Assembly (NCBI RefSeq): GCF_001431505.1
Contig: NZ_LDJP01000010.1
Coordinates: 1-64,000 of the forward strand
Direction of reading: 5' to 3'
Length of the DNA stretch: 64,000 nucleotides
From: Stenotrophomonas daejeonensis
GTDB lineage: Bacteria > Pseudomonadota > Gammaproteobacteria > Xanthomonadales > Xanthomonadaceae
The position numbers and the translations under genes are program-made. Below, one piece after another: positions 29,521 through 37,985 of the stretch. Positions within the stretch are counted from its first letter, which is position 1; the number at the start of each line of letters is the position of its first letter. The notes beneath the pieces were generated by a model that was not told the origin of the DNA, made no database searches, and saw only the letters and a list, made by a program, of their open reading frames with translations.

Positions 29521-29640
29521 GCCTGCTCTCCTCGTCGGGGACGGCCGGTATAGCCAGCCATCCGCAAAGCACGCGTGAGCCGGCGTGAACGGCAGGTATT
29601 CGCCGTGGCAGGGCCTCCCGTGCGGGCAGGCCCCGGCCCG

Positions 29641-29892
29641 TCAGCCGACCACCAGCGACCAGGGGATTTCCGATCCGTTGAACTTGAACTTGAACCCGTC
29701 GCAATCCACCTGCCTTGCCAGGTTGCCGCGCTCGTCGACCAGCGTGCTGACCTCTATCCGCGTATCCGCCGCGGCGGGCCCGCTCCTGCTCGGGATGCCG
29801 GCTGTCCTGATGTCGGCCATTTCCCTGGAAACGATCGTGACCGGGCGCAGCTCCCGCCCCGGGCCCTCCAGATAGAATTGAATGCCTTTCAC
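29641..29892 (-). CDS. hypothetical protein
   Basis: An 83-aa soluble protein without a recognised domain (MKGIQFYLEGPGRELRPVTI ... ending KFKFNGSEIPWSLVVG), probably beta-rich. It lies 120 bp upstream of the ferritin-like gene on the same strand. Codon use is GC-rich like its neighbours and the alternative frames look worse, so I regard it as coding. Confidence 0.6.
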   Translation of the reverse strand: MKGIQFYLEGPGRELRPVTIVSREMADIRTAGIPSRSGPAAADTRIEVSTLVDERGNLARQVDCDGFKFKFNGSEIPWSLVVG

Positions 29893-30165
29893 GGTGCGAT
29901 GTCCTCGAGATCATTCCCCCCATCCAGCGCCACCTTTTCTACAGGTGGCGGGGTTAAGGCGCCGGGTACGGCATGCCTTGCATTCGTTAAGCGGCGACAT
30001 GGAACGCGGCATGGATCGCGACATGCCCTTCACGCCGATACGCCACCGCCGCGCTTTCCGACCGGCCGCGCGTGCACGCGCCCCTCACCAATGGCTGCAT
30101 GTTCTTAATCCATGCCCCGACACGATGGCGGCGGAGCATTCCTGCTCCCCAAGTGGAGGATCGAC
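29893..30165. other. divergent intergenic region of the stress block
   Basis: Separates the 83-aa gene from the BON gene. It contains a perfect hairpin CGCCACCT (29928-29935) / AGGTGGCG (29943-29950) close to the minus-strand start and no clear sigma-70 promoter. Short ATG-started frames here lack coding character. Confidence 0.4.
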
Positions 30166-30510
30166 ATGAAGACTCGCAAGCTCAAGCAACTCCTGTTCGC
30201 CACCTTGGTCGCCACCGGTTGCGCGGGAACCGCCATCAGCGTCCAGGCCGCCGGCCAGGCCACGGCCGGGCAGGAATCCGTGCAGCCCGGCAGCGACACC
30301 TGGATCACCACCAAGGTCAAGGCCGAACTGCTCGCCACCAAGGACGTTTCCGGCCTGGACATCAAGGTCGAGACGGTCAACGGCGTGGTTTCCCTGAGCG
30401 GCACCGTGGACACGCAGGTCGAGGCCGACCGCGCGGTGGCGGTGGCGCGGGCCATCGAGGGTGTCAGCCGGGTGGATGACAGCGGGCTGGTGGTGCGCAA
30501 CAAAAGCTGA
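30166..30510 (+). CDS. periplasmic BON-domain protein
   Basis: A 114-aa exported protein: a basic N-terminus and hydrophobic signal (MKTRKLKQLLFATLVATG), cleavage probably near VQAAG, then one BON domain (TWITTKVKAELLATKDVSGL, VETVNGVVSLSGTV, VEADRAVAVARAIEGV). OsmY, the E. coli relative, has two BON domains and is osmotically and RpoS induced; this one has a single domain. GGAGG lies 6 bp upstream of the ATG. Likely envelope stress protection; inferred. Confidence 0.85.
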   Translation: MKTRKLKQLLFATLVATGCAGTAISVQAAGQATAGQESVQPGSDTWITTKVKAELLATKDVSGLDIKVETVNGVVSLSGTVDTQVEADRAVAVARAIEGVSRVDDSGLVVRNKS

Positions 30511-30576
30511 ACACGCCGCCCGCGGTGGTCCGCTGGTCATGCCGGCCGGCGGACCCACCCGCGCCTGCCGGCGCGA

Positions 30577-31465
30577 TCATCCGCGCCGCTTGCGGGCCGA
30601 ACGCGAGACGGTCCTGTCCAGATCCTGTTCCATCGCGGCGATGTCGCCCCACGGATGCGCCTTCATCCGCGCCATGCGCCGCGGCGCGGAGGCCAGCGTG
30701 CAGGCATCGCCGCGCTTCACTCTTCCCAGTTCCTCCCAGCGCAACGGCATCGCCACCGGTGCTCCCACCCGCGCGCGCAGCGAGAACGAGGCCACGCTGG
30801 TCGCGCCGCGGCCGTTGCGCAGGTAGTCGATGAAGATGCGCCCCTTGCGCTGCGCCTTGCCGGCGGTGGTCACGTACGACAACGGATCGGCCGCGGCCAT
30901 CGCCTCGGCGAAGGTGCGCGCGAATTCCCGCACCCGCGGCCACGGGCAGGCCGGCCGCAACGGCGCCACCACGTGCAGGCCCTTGCCGCCGGAGGTACGC
31001 ACGAACGATTCCAGGCCGAGCGCGCGCAGGCGGTCGCGCACCTGCCGCGCGGCCGCCACCACCCGCGGCCAGGCCACGCCCGGCGCCGGGTCGAGGTCGA
31101 ACACCATGCGGTCGGCCTTGTCCGGGTCATCGGCCAGCGCGCCCCAGGGGTGGAATTCCAGCGCGTTGAACTGCACCAGCTCCAGCAGCGCATCGGCGTC
31201 GCGCACGACGAGGTAGTCGGCGCGGGTGCCGTCCTCTTCCTCCAACGGCAGCGCATCGACCCGCGCCATGCCCGCCAGCAGGTGCTTCTGGAAAAAGCAC
31301 GGCCGCTGCGCGCCCTGCGGGCAGCGCACCACCGGCGATTTCCGGCAGCAGCCAGGGCAGCATGGTGCGGTAGTAGGCGAACACGTCGCACTTGCGGATG
31401 CCCGCGCCCGGGTACACCACGCGGGCCGGGCTGGTGAGCGTCACCGCGGCTGTGAACTTCCCGAT
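30577..31465 (-). pseudogene. stand-alone LigD-type polymerase domain (AEP primase), frameshifted
   Basis: Homologous to the LigD polymerase domain of bacterial NHEJ. The N-terminal piece (31465-31331; TLTSPARVVYPGAGI, YYRTMLPWLLPEIAG) and the main piece (31338-30577; VVRCPQGAQRPCFFQKH onwards) are in different frames; family members read about 4 more residues (AG-RPLS-VVRCP) at the junction, so a small deletion is likely. Catalytic motifs are intact: FDLDP (metal Asp pair), SGGKGLHVV and FIDYLRN. No ligase or phosphoesterase domain adjoins and no Ku is in the window. The GTG at 31332 could still express a 252-aa core. Confidence 0.72.
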
Positions 31466-31670
31466 CTGGTGGTGGCTGCAGGCATTTCCGGCTCCCGGTG
31501 GGTGTGGGTATCCGCCGCACGCAGGCCGGTGATCATCCTGCTGTCGGCGTGGATCATCTTGAATGCGGCCTGCCGCGTTGGCGCCCCCCATCACCAGCAT
31601 GGGCTTGGTCCCGTTGCACCCGGGGAACCGCCACCAACGCCGACCGGCATGAAAAAGCGCCGCGGCGATT

Positions 31671-32291
31671 TCACGGCGGCACCGGGAACAGGCCGGGCAC
31701 CGAGCGCGACGAACGGGTGTCGCCGTCCAGCGACTGCGCGACGACGGCCAGCGCGGCGCGCTTGCGCCGTGGGGTGATCGCCGCCACGCAGTCGCCGGGC
31801 ACCCACAGCGCGAACTCGCGCATGTTGGCGTCCTGCGCGGTGGCCAGCACGCAGGAATCGGCGGCCACGCCGGTCAGCACCAACCGTCGCACCTGCAGCT
31901 TGGCCAGCAGGATCGTCAACGGCGTGGCGAGGAAACCCGAGTGCTTGGGCTTGAGCACGTGGTAGTCGTGCGGGCGCGGCGCCAACCGCCGCGCCACCGC
32001 CGCCGCATGGCCGCCGGCATCGGCGCAGGCCGTCACCAGGTTGCCGAACTGCCCCTGCCAATGGGCGAAGTTGTCGTTGACGTGGATCACCGGCGCCGCG
32101 GCGGCGTCGAAGCGGCGGCGCAGGCGCACGATGCCCGCGCAGGCCGCCTCGGCGGCGGCACCGAGCGCGTCGCCGCCGGCGAAATCGAACAGGTTGATCA
32201 TGTCCAGGATCAACAGCGCGGTCACGTCGCCGTGGCGGGAGGCAAGGGCCTGCCCGCCACCGTCGCCGCCCGCCTTGCGCTTCGTGCCCAT
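31671..32291 (-). CDS. isochorismatase-family cysteine hydrolase
   Basis: A 206-aa alpha/beta hydrolase of the isochorismatase/nicotinamidase superfamily. The catalytic triad is visible: Asp in LLILDMINLFDF, Lys in KPKHSGF and Cys in GVAADSCVLATAQDA with the preceding cis-peptide VAAD. The nicotinamidase zinc-binding residues are not obvious, so the substrate is open. The C-terminal tail is Ser/Arg-rich. It shares strand and close spacing (16 bp) with the SDR gene upstream. Confidence 0.82.
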   Translation of the reverse strand: MGTKRKAGGDGGGQALASRHGDVTALLILDMINLFDFAGGDALGAAAEAACAGIVRLRRRFDAAAAPVIHVNDNFAHWQGQFGNLVTACADAGGHAAAVARRLAPRPHDYHVLKPKHSGFLATPLTILLAKLQVRRLVLTGVAADSCVLATAQDANMREFALWVPGDCVAAITPRRKRAALAVVAQSLDGDTRSSRSVPGLFPVPP

Positions 32292-32307
32292 GACCGGCCG
32301 CCGCCGC

Positions 32308-33333
32308 TCAGCCGCGCGGGCCGCCCATCACCGGCAGGATCGCCCCGCTGATGTAGCTGGCGGTCACCGGCGAGGCGAGGAAGACGTAGGCCGGCGAGAG
32401 TTCCTCCGGCTGCGCCGGCCGGCCCATGTCGCTGTCCTTGCCGAACCTGGCGACATCCGGGGCCTGCTTGTCGGCCGGGTTCAGCGGCGTCCACACCGGC
32501 CCCGGGGCGACGCAGTTCACCCGGATGCCGCGGCCCAGCAACTGCGCGGCCAGCGCCTTGGTGAAGGCATGGATGGCGCCCTTGGTGGCGGTGTAGTCGA
32601 GCAGCGACGGGCTGCCGAACAGCGCGGTTTCCGAGCCGGTGTTGATGATGCTGGCGCCTTCGCCCAGGTACGGCAGCACCGCGCGCGCCATCTGCACGTA
32701 GCCGGCGATGTTGGTCTGCAGGGTTTCCTGCAGGTGCGCGTCGTCGAGGTCCTCCAGGCGGTGGCAGTGCAGCTGGAAGGCGGCGTTGTTGACCAGGACG
32801 TCGATGCCGCCGAGCGCCTCGTTCACCCGTGCGGCCGCCGCGTTGCAGAACGCCGGGTCGCGCACGTCGCCGCTGATGGCGATGCAGCGGCCGCCCTCGT
32901 CCTCGACCGCCCTGCAGGTTGCCTCCGCGTCCTCGTGCTCGTCCAGGTACAGCACCGCCACGTCGGCACCTTCGCGCGCGAACAACAGGGCCACCGCGCG
33001 ACCGATGCCCGAGTCGCCGCCGGTGACCAGCGCGCGCATGCCCTGCAGCTTGCCGCTGCCCCGGTAGTCGGCCGCCAGGTAGCGCGGCTGCAGTTGCAGG
33101 TCGTGCTCGTTGCCCGGCTTCTTCAGGCTCTGCGCGGGCAGTTTCGCCGGCTGGCGGCGGGTGCCCGCCTGCACCCCGCCGGACGGTGCCGGCTTCGGCT
33201 TGCCGGCGCCCTGCTGCTTCGTCTTCGCCTGCATGCGGCGCTGGCGTTCGGCCGTCGCCTCCGCCCCGGCGCGGGCGGAACTGGCGCTCTTGCCGGCGGC
33301 CTTGCGGGCGGGGGTTTTCTTGCTGGGGGTCAT
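32308..33333 (-). CDS. YghA-type short-chain dehydrogenase with basic N-terminal tail
   Basis: A 341-aa protein. Residues 1-75 are Lys/Ala/Pro/Gln-rich and probably disordered (KKTPARKAAGKSASSARAG). The catalytic part has YRGSGKLQGMRALVTGGDSG (cofactor loop), VLVNNAAFQ, INTGSETAL, YTATKGAIHAF (YxxxK) and VAPGPVWTPL, the pattern of the YghA/glucose-dehydrogenase-like SDRs found in stress regulons. The tail resembles nucleoid-associated basic sequences. The ATG at 33333 opens the tail; the longer in-frame upstream start overlaps the next gene and is unlikely. Confidence 0.82.
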   Translation of the reverse strand: MTPSKKTPARKAAGKSASSARAGAEATAERQRRMQAKTKQQGAGKPKPAPSGGVQAGTRRQPAKLPAQSLKKPGNEHDLQLQPRYLAADYRGSGKLQGMRALVTGGDSGIGRAVALLFAREGADVAVLYLDEHEDAEATCRAVEDEGGRCIAISGDVRDPAFCNAAAARVNEALGGIDVLVNNAAFQLHCHRLEDLDDAHLQETLQTNIAGYVQMARAVLPYLGEGASIINTGSETALFGSPSLLDYTATKGAIHAFTKALAAQLLGRGIRVNCVAPGPVWTPLNPADKQAPDVARFGKDSDMGRPAQPEELSPAYVFLASPVTASYISGAILPVMGGPRG

Positions 33334-33379
33334 GGGCTCGATCTCCGATGTGGGTTCGCGGGCACGTCGTGATGGGCGC

Positions 33380-33595
33380 TCAGCCCGCGGAGGCATGGCG
33401 GGCGCAGTGTTCGCAGCAGAAGACCGCCTTGCCGACCTCCACGCCGTGGCCAATGACGGCGCACTCGCAGTGCGCGCAGCGCGGTGCCATCGCATGGATG
33501 GCGCATTCGAACGAATCGAAGGTGCGCGTCACCGCGCCCTGGGTGATGGTGAAGCTCCTGTCGTAGTTGTTGCCGCAGACGTCGCAGGTGGCCAT
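33380..33595 (-). CDS. Cys-rich zinc-binding small protein
   Basis: A 71-aa protein with Cys pairs CDVC, CAHCEC and CCEHC plus an isolated Cys and several His, enough for two zinc sites of zinc-ribbon or metallothionein-like type. The order CxxCGNNYD, then CAIHAMAPRC, recurs in small stress-block proteins of xanthomonads and pseudomonads. Function unknown; metal storage or DNA/protein binding are both possible. It lies 46 bp upstream of the SDR gene. Confidence 0.75.
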   Translation of the reverse strand: MATCDVCGNNYDRSFTITQGAVTRTFDSFECAIHAMAPRCAHCECAVIGHGVEVGKAVFCCEHCARHASAG

Positions 33596-33693
33596 GGGCG
33601 TTCCTCGGTTGCTTGCCGGGCAACCGATTCTTCGCGGGCCGGTGCTGCGCGGCAGTGAAAAAACGTGGAAGCGCCGTGTAGGCGCGCGCCCGC

Positions 33694-34740
33694 TCAGCGC
33701 GGCGCCGGGCAGGCCTTCAGCACCTTCAGCGCCGCCCGTTCGCACTGGCGGATGCCGCGCAGCGCGCGCAACGGCCGCAGCGCGCCGTCCTGCCAGGCAC
33801 GGAACACGCGCGGGTCGATGTAGGACTTCCGGCAGACCGCGGGGGTATTGCCGAGCGTCGCGGCGACCGCGGCGACGACCCGGTTGCGCAGCGGCGCCAG
33901 CGTCCGTTCGTCCGCATCCGCCGGTACCGGCAACCGCGCCAGTTCGATCATCGCGGTCAGGGTGGCGCCCCAGGTGCGGAAATCCTTGGCGGTGAAATCG
34001 CTGCCGGTCAGCCGCTTCAGGTAGGCGTTGACGTCGCCCGAATCGACCGGGCGCACCCGGCCCGCGTCGTCGCGGTACTGGAACAGCGGCTTGCCGGGCA
34101 GGTCGTGGCAGCGCCGGATCAGCGCCACCAGCCGCCGGTCGTCTATCCGCAGGTGCTGGGAACGGCCGGATTTCCCGGCGAAGCGCATCTCCGCGCGCGC
34201 CCCCGCGCACAGGTGGAGGTGGCGGTTGCACAACGTGGTCAGGCCGTAGGAATGGTTGCTGCGCGCATAGGCGTCGTTGCCGATGCGTGCGTAGGTCCTG
34301 CCCATCACCGTGACCACCAGGGCCAGCACCTTGTCGCGCGGCAGGCCGGGCAGCGCCAGGTGCCGGCGCAGCTTGCCGCGCAGCGCCGGCAACGCCCTGC
34401 CGAAGGCGAGGATGCGGGCGAACTTGTCCGCGCCGCGTTGCCGCACCCAGTCCGGGTGGTAGCGGTACTGCTTGCGCCCGCGCGCGTCGCGGCCGGTGGC
34501 CTGCAGGTGCCCATCGGCGCGCGCGCATATCCACACCTCGGTGTAGGCCGGCGGTATCGCCAGCCGGCGGATCCGTTCGAGTACCGCGCCGTCGCGTACC
34601 GGCGCACCGGCGCTGTCCACGTAACGGAAGCCGCGCCCGGCGCGCTGCCGCGAGATTCCCGGCTGCCGGTCGTCGCTGTGGCGCAGGCCGGTGCCGCGCA
34701 GCGTGCGCGAGGGCGTTTCACGGGCGTTGGCGCTTGGCAT
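33694..34740 (-). CDS. poxvirus-type DNA topoisomerase IB
   Basis: Type IB topoisomerase relaxing supercoils through a 3'-phosphotyrosine. The 348-aa protein starts with an Arg-rich region, then GFRYVDSAG and RIRRLAIPPAYTEVWI, the catalytic core with KDFRTWGAT and the tyrosine in PAVCRKSYIDPRV. Length is that of bacterial TopIB (about 330-350 aa). It heads the minus-strand part of the stress block that also holds the LigD-type polymerase, a pairing known from pseudomonads. Confidence 0.88.
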   Translation of the reverse strand: MPSANARETPSRTLRGTGLRHSDDRQPGISRQRAGRGFRYVDSAGAPVRDGAVLERIRRLAIPPAYTEVWICARADGHLQATGRDARGRKQYRYHPDWVRQRGADKFARILAFGRALPALRGKLRRHLALPGLPRDKVLALVVTVMGRTYARIGNDAYARSNHSYGLTTLCNRHLHLCAGARAEMRFAGKSGRSQHLRIDDRRLVALIRRCHDLPGKPLFQYRDDAGRVRPVDSGDVNAYLKRLTGSDFTAKDFRTWGATLTAMIELARLPVPADADERTLAPLRNRVVAAVAATLGNTPAVCRKSYIDPRVFRAWQDGALRPLRALRGIRQCERAALKVLKACPAPR

Positions 34741-34789
34741 CAGGTGGGAGGCGGGGCGGGGTTCTCCGGCGCTCGGCAGGGGCGCCGCA

Positions 34790-34885
34790 TCACCAGGGCG
34801 GCACGCTCAGCACCACGGCCAATGCCAATACGACGATAACGATGACGATGATCCATCGGCGGGGAAACCTGCGGCGCTGCGTCAT
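34790..34885 (-). CDS. 31-residue single-TM microprotein
   Basis: ATG at 34885 to TGA at 34790-34792. The translation has a basic start (MTQRRRFPRRW), then a continuous hydrophobic helix of Ile, Val, Leu and Ala of about 19 residues, then VPPW. Positive-inside charge, one clean TM and an upstream AGAGG about 10 bp before the ATG suggest a real membrane microprotein. It lies in the gap upstream of topIB. No family known to me. Confidence 0.5.
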   Translation of the reverse strand: MTQRRRFPRRWIIVIVIVVLALAVVLSVPPW

Positions 34886-35003
34886 GTGCGGAGCCCTCTG
34901 GCGGGTGTCGATGGCCCGAGGGTGCGGCAGGCGGCGTCAAGATGGCGGGAAGCGCGGCGCCGTCGTCGGCTCGGAAGGAGGGCCGCAATGTGGCGGGATG
35001 CGG

Positions 35004-36605
35004 TTACGCCTCCGGGTCGGTACGGTCCGTTACCGCGACGCGATCGACGAACGCTTCGATTCCCAGTGGGCGTGCCAACGCATAGCCCTGCCCGTAGCGC
35101 ACCCCCGCCGCCAGCAGCAGTTGCACCTGCTCCATCTTCTCGATGCCCTCGGCGACGGTCTGCGCCTCGACGGCGTGGGCGATGTTGACGATTTCGGGGA
35201 TCAGGTTGGAGCGCACCGTGGCGTCCTCCAGCTCGTAGACGAACGAGCCGTCGATCTTCAGCAGGTCGGGGGAAAGCTGGGTGACCGACCTGAGGTTGGA
35301 ATAGCCGGTGCCGAAGTCGTCCACCGCGATCAGGAAGCCCCGGGCCTTCAGCCGCTGCACTTCCGGGATCAGCTCGCTGGACAGACTGTGCTCGGTGATC
35401 TCGATGCAGACTTCGAGGTCGTTGCGGCCGGTGGCCCGCAGGGCCTGTTCCAGCAGCGGAATCAGCACGTCCGGCTCGATGCTTTCGGGAAAGCAGTTCA
35501 GGGCGATGCCGAACCTGCCCTCCCATGCCGGCAGGTGCGCCGCCAGTTCCCGGATCGCCTTGCGCGCGACCGCATGGTCGAAGCGGCGCTGCAGGCCGGC
35601 GCCGCGGATGGCCGGGATCATCCGGTCGGGCGCCCAGGTCGTTTCACCCTCCCGCAGGCGCGCCAGCACCTCGCAGCCGACCGGACGCAGCGTCGCCAGG
35701 TCGAACACGGGCTGGTAGACCAAGGCCAGATGGGCTTCGTCGCAAAGCAGGCCGATGCGGTTGCGCAGGCTGCCGAGCCGGTACACGAAGGGCGTGACCG
35801 TCCCGATGACCAGCCCGGCGATCAGCAGCGATCCGGCCAGCAGCACCGGCAGCAATGCGTTGCCCTGCACGATGGCCGGCAGGTTGCGCCGCGTCTGCAG
35901 CACCACGTCCTGGCCGGGCGCCATGCTGACCCGCTCGTAGCCCAACCCTTGCCACGAAAGGCTGGAGCCCTCCAAGTGGCCGGCACGCGCCTGCATCGCC
36001 GGCAGGGCCCGGGCCTCGATGCCGTTGGCATTGAGCAGGAACAGCCCGTCCGTGGTGCGCAGCCATACCGCGTCGGCGCTGGCGTACAGGTCGTCGGTGG
36101 CATAGGGGCTGACGACGACGTTGACCGGCGGGCGCTGGATGATGGTGGCGGCCACCTTCCTGCCCGCCATCGTCAGCGGGACGTTGGTCAACAGCTCCAG
36201 CCCCGACCGCGAGACATGGACCGGGTAGTCGTCCTTGATCGGCACGGACAACCGCCCCAGCGCCGTGGAGCAGATCAGCTGCCGGTTTTCGTCCAACACG
36301 CCGATCTCGCGCAGGTAGCGGGAGCCCAGCAGTTCGGCATTGAGGTCGACCAGGCCCTGGTCGCTGCAGTTCAGCCGGCCCTTGCGGGCCAGGCGGTCCA
36401 GCAGCCCGCTGCCTTCCGCGGTGACCTTCTGCATCAGCTGCAGGGCCGCGTCGTGGCGCTGCGCCGTCCGGCTCTGGTCGAGCCATGCAACGGCGGCCAC
36501 CGAGGCCAGCATCAACGCGAGGGAGACGAATATCCCGATGCCGCAGATGAAGACCCTCGGCATCCTGGCGATCTTCAGCAGCAACCAGTGGCGCACCTTG
36601 TGCAA
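35004..36605 (-). CDS. CSS-motif EAL-domain c-di-GMP phosphodiesterase
   Basis: Predicted membrane phosphodiesterase hydrolysing c-di-GMP. The 533-aa protein has TM1 near residues 16-37, a periplasmic sensor of ~210 residues containing NCSDQG and ICSTALG (CSS-type Cys pair), TM2 near 255-275 and a C-terminal EAL domain. Catalytic residues appear intact: CEVLARL (EVL variant of EAL), ALNCFPESI, EITEHSL, VDDFGTGYSNL, LKIDGSF and VAEGIEK. The first ATG at 36563 lacks a ribosome-binding site; TTG at 36605 has GGGAGG 4 bp upstream, so I chose it, with GTG 36596 as alternative. It opposes the cyclase at 16935 functionally. Confidence 0.85.
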   Translation of the reverse strand: MHKVRHWLLLKIARMPRVFICGIGIFVSLALMLASVAAVAWLDQSRTAQRHDAALQLMQKVTAEGSGLLDRLARKGRLNCSDQGLVDLNAELLGSRYLREIGVLDENRQLICSTALGRLSVPIKDDYPVHVSRSGLELLTNVPLTMAGRKVAATIIQRPPVNVVVSPYATDDLYASADAVWLRTTDGLFLLNANGIEARALPAMQARAGHLEGSSLSWQGLGYERVSMAPGQDVVLQTRRNLPAIVQGNALLPVLLAGSLLIAGLVIGTVTPFVYRLGSLRNRIGLLCDEAHLALVYQPVFDLATLRPVGCEVLARLREGETTWAPDRMIPAIRGAGLQRRFDHAVARKAIRELAAHLPAWEGRFGIALNCFPESIEPDVLIPLLEQALRATGRNDLEVCIEITEHSLSSELIPEVQRLKARGFLIAVDDFGTGYSNLRSVTQLSPDLLKIDGSFVYELEDATVRSNLIPEIVNIAHAVEAQTVAEGIEKMEQVQLLLAAGVRYGQGYALARPLGIEAFVDRVAVTDRTDPEA

Positions 36606-36739
36606 GAAGCCTCCCGACCTTGCCGCGCGGCTCGAAGCCAGCCGTTGGAATCGTATGCGCTGTTCAACCGGGCGACAACGTCGGCTGGACGGCCATGCGC
36701 CAACCGCAGCCGATGACGACCGGGAAATGGTTTGGAAGA

Positions 36740-36816
36740 TGGCGCGCCCGGAGGGATTCGAACCCCCGACCAATGGCTTCGGAAGCCACTACTCTATCCG
36801 GCTGAGCTACGGGCGC
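36740..36816 (-). tRNA. tRNA-Arg (anticodon CCG)
   Basis: A 77-nt cloverleaf on the minus strand. The acceptor pairs GCGCCCG (36816-36810) with CGGGCGC (36750-36744), discriminator G, and CCA is encoded (36742-36740). The D-arm has TAGCTCAGC; the anticodon stem-loop reads TGGCTTCCGAAGCCA with loop TTCCGAA, giving anticodon CCG (codon CGG); the T-loop is GGTTCGAATCC. TAGAAT at 36879-36884 on the minus strand may be its -10. It lies between ubiA (divergent) and the EAL gene. No integrase or attachment repeat is seen beside it. Confidence 0.96.
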
Positions 36817-36953
36817 GTTGTCTGTTGCGGCGGGAGCGTTGCACTCCCGGACCGGCCGGCATCGCCGGGCGGAGGCGCATTCTAACGGCAAATGCCTGCG
36901 CAGGTCTGCCCCCGTGCGCCGAGGGCGGCGGGGGCTGCTGGTAATCTTCGCGC

Positions 36954-37847
36954 ATGGGTTACGAACGACACGAACCGCCGCCGGCTCCGGCACCGTCGCG
37001 GCTGCTGCCTTACTGGAAGCTGATGCGCGCCGACCGCCCGATCGGCACCCTGCTGCTGCTGTGGCCCACGTGGTGGGCGCTGTGGCTGGCGGCCGGTGGC
37101 CTGCCGCCGCTGTGGACGCTGTTCGTGTTCACCGCCGGGGTGTGGCTGACCCGCTCGGCCGGTTGCGTCATCAACGACTACGCCGACCGCTGGCTGGACC
37201 CGCACGTCAAGCGCACCCGGGACCGCCCGCTGGCTACCGGCGCGGTGTCCGGGCGGCAGGCGCTGGCACTGTTCGCCGGGCTGATGGGGGTGGCGTTCGC
37301 GCTGGTGCTGACGATGAACCGGCTGACCGTGCTGCTGAGCTTCGTCGGCGTGTTCCTGGCCGCCACCTACCCGTACCTGAAGCGCTACACCCACCTGCCG
37401 CAGGTCTACCTGGGCATGGCCTTCGGCTGGGGCATCCCGATGGCGTTCGCCGCGGTGCAGGGCGAGGTGCCGCCGCTGGGCTGGGTGCTGTACGGCGCCA
37501 ACATCCTGTGGTCCACCGCCTACGACACCTGGTACGCGATGGTCGACCGCGACGACGACCTGAAGGTCGGCTCGCACTCCACCGCCATCCTGTTCGGCGA
37601 TCTGGACCTGGTGATCCAGGGCATCCTCTATGCGCTGTTCCTCGGCGCGATGGCGCTGGTCGGGCAGCGCGCGCAACTGGGCGCGTGGTACTGGCTGGGG
37701 CTGCTGGTGGCCGCCGTGCTGGTGGCCTGGGAGTTCTGGCTGGCGCGCAGGCGCGAACGCGAACCGTGCTTCAAGGCATTCCTGCACAACAACTGGGTGG
37801 GCGCGGCGCTGTTCGCCGGTATTGCGGCCAGCCAGTATCTGGATTGA
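36954..37847 (+). CDS. ubiA: 4-hydroxybenzoate octaprenyltransferase
   Basis: Integral membrane prenyltransferase attaching the polyprenyl tail to 4-hydroxybenzoate in ubiquinone synthesis. The 297-aa protein has about eight TM helices and both Asp-rich motifs: [20 protein letters not shown] (first) and DRDDDLKVG (second). The opening ([21 protein letters not shown]) is typical. The ATG at 36954 has only weak Shine-Dalgarno context. The chorismate lyase gene often next to it is absent here. UbiK is also encoded in this window. Confidence 0.95.
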   Translation: MGYERHEPPPAPAPSRLLPYWKLMRADRPIGTLLLLWPTWWALWLAAGGLPPLWTLFVFTAGVWLTRSAGCVINDYADRWLDPHVKRTRDRPLATGAVSGRQALALFAGLMGVAFALVLTMNRLTVLLSFVGVFLAATYPYLKRYTHLPQVYLGMAFGWGIPMAFAAVQGEVPPLGWVLYGANILWSTAYDTWYAMVDRDDDLKVGSHSTAILFGDLDLVIQGILYALFLGAMALVGQRAQLGAWYWLGLLVAAVLVAWEFWLARRREREPCFKAFLHNNWVGAALFAGIAASQYLD

Positions 37848-37931
37848 TTGGGGTAGCTGGCATGATGCCGGTGATGCGCCTGTCGTGAAGGTTCCGCGGC
37901 CGGTACTGGTGCCAAGGGTGGTGGTGAGGGC

Positions 37932-37955
37932 ATGCGGGGCGAGCCCCGCATCTAC
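37932..37955 (-). repeat. single GTAG-headed REP
   Basis: On the minus strand GTAG is followed by an ATGCGGGGC/GCCCCGCAT palindrome with a 2-nt loop. The same subtype occurs as the left half of the hybrid element at 24727-24808. It lies between convergent ubiA and the VOC gene. Confidence 0.7.
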
Positions 37956-37985
37956 GGCTTTCGAGCCGACCGGCGCGGGCGCGGG

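Noticed and set aside
29960-29982. Possible sigma-54 site near the BON gene (CGGCATG...TTGCA)
   Set aside because: The GG to GC distance is 8 rather than 10 bp.
31325-31345. Programmed frameshift in the LigD-type polymerase gene
   Set aside because: No slippery heptamer in the correct phase; homologues have about four more residues here, so a deletion is more likely.
36740-36816. tRNA-Arg as integration site of a genomic island
   Set aside because: No integrase, no partial tRNA copy seen, and the neighbours (ubiA, EAL gene) show normal composition.
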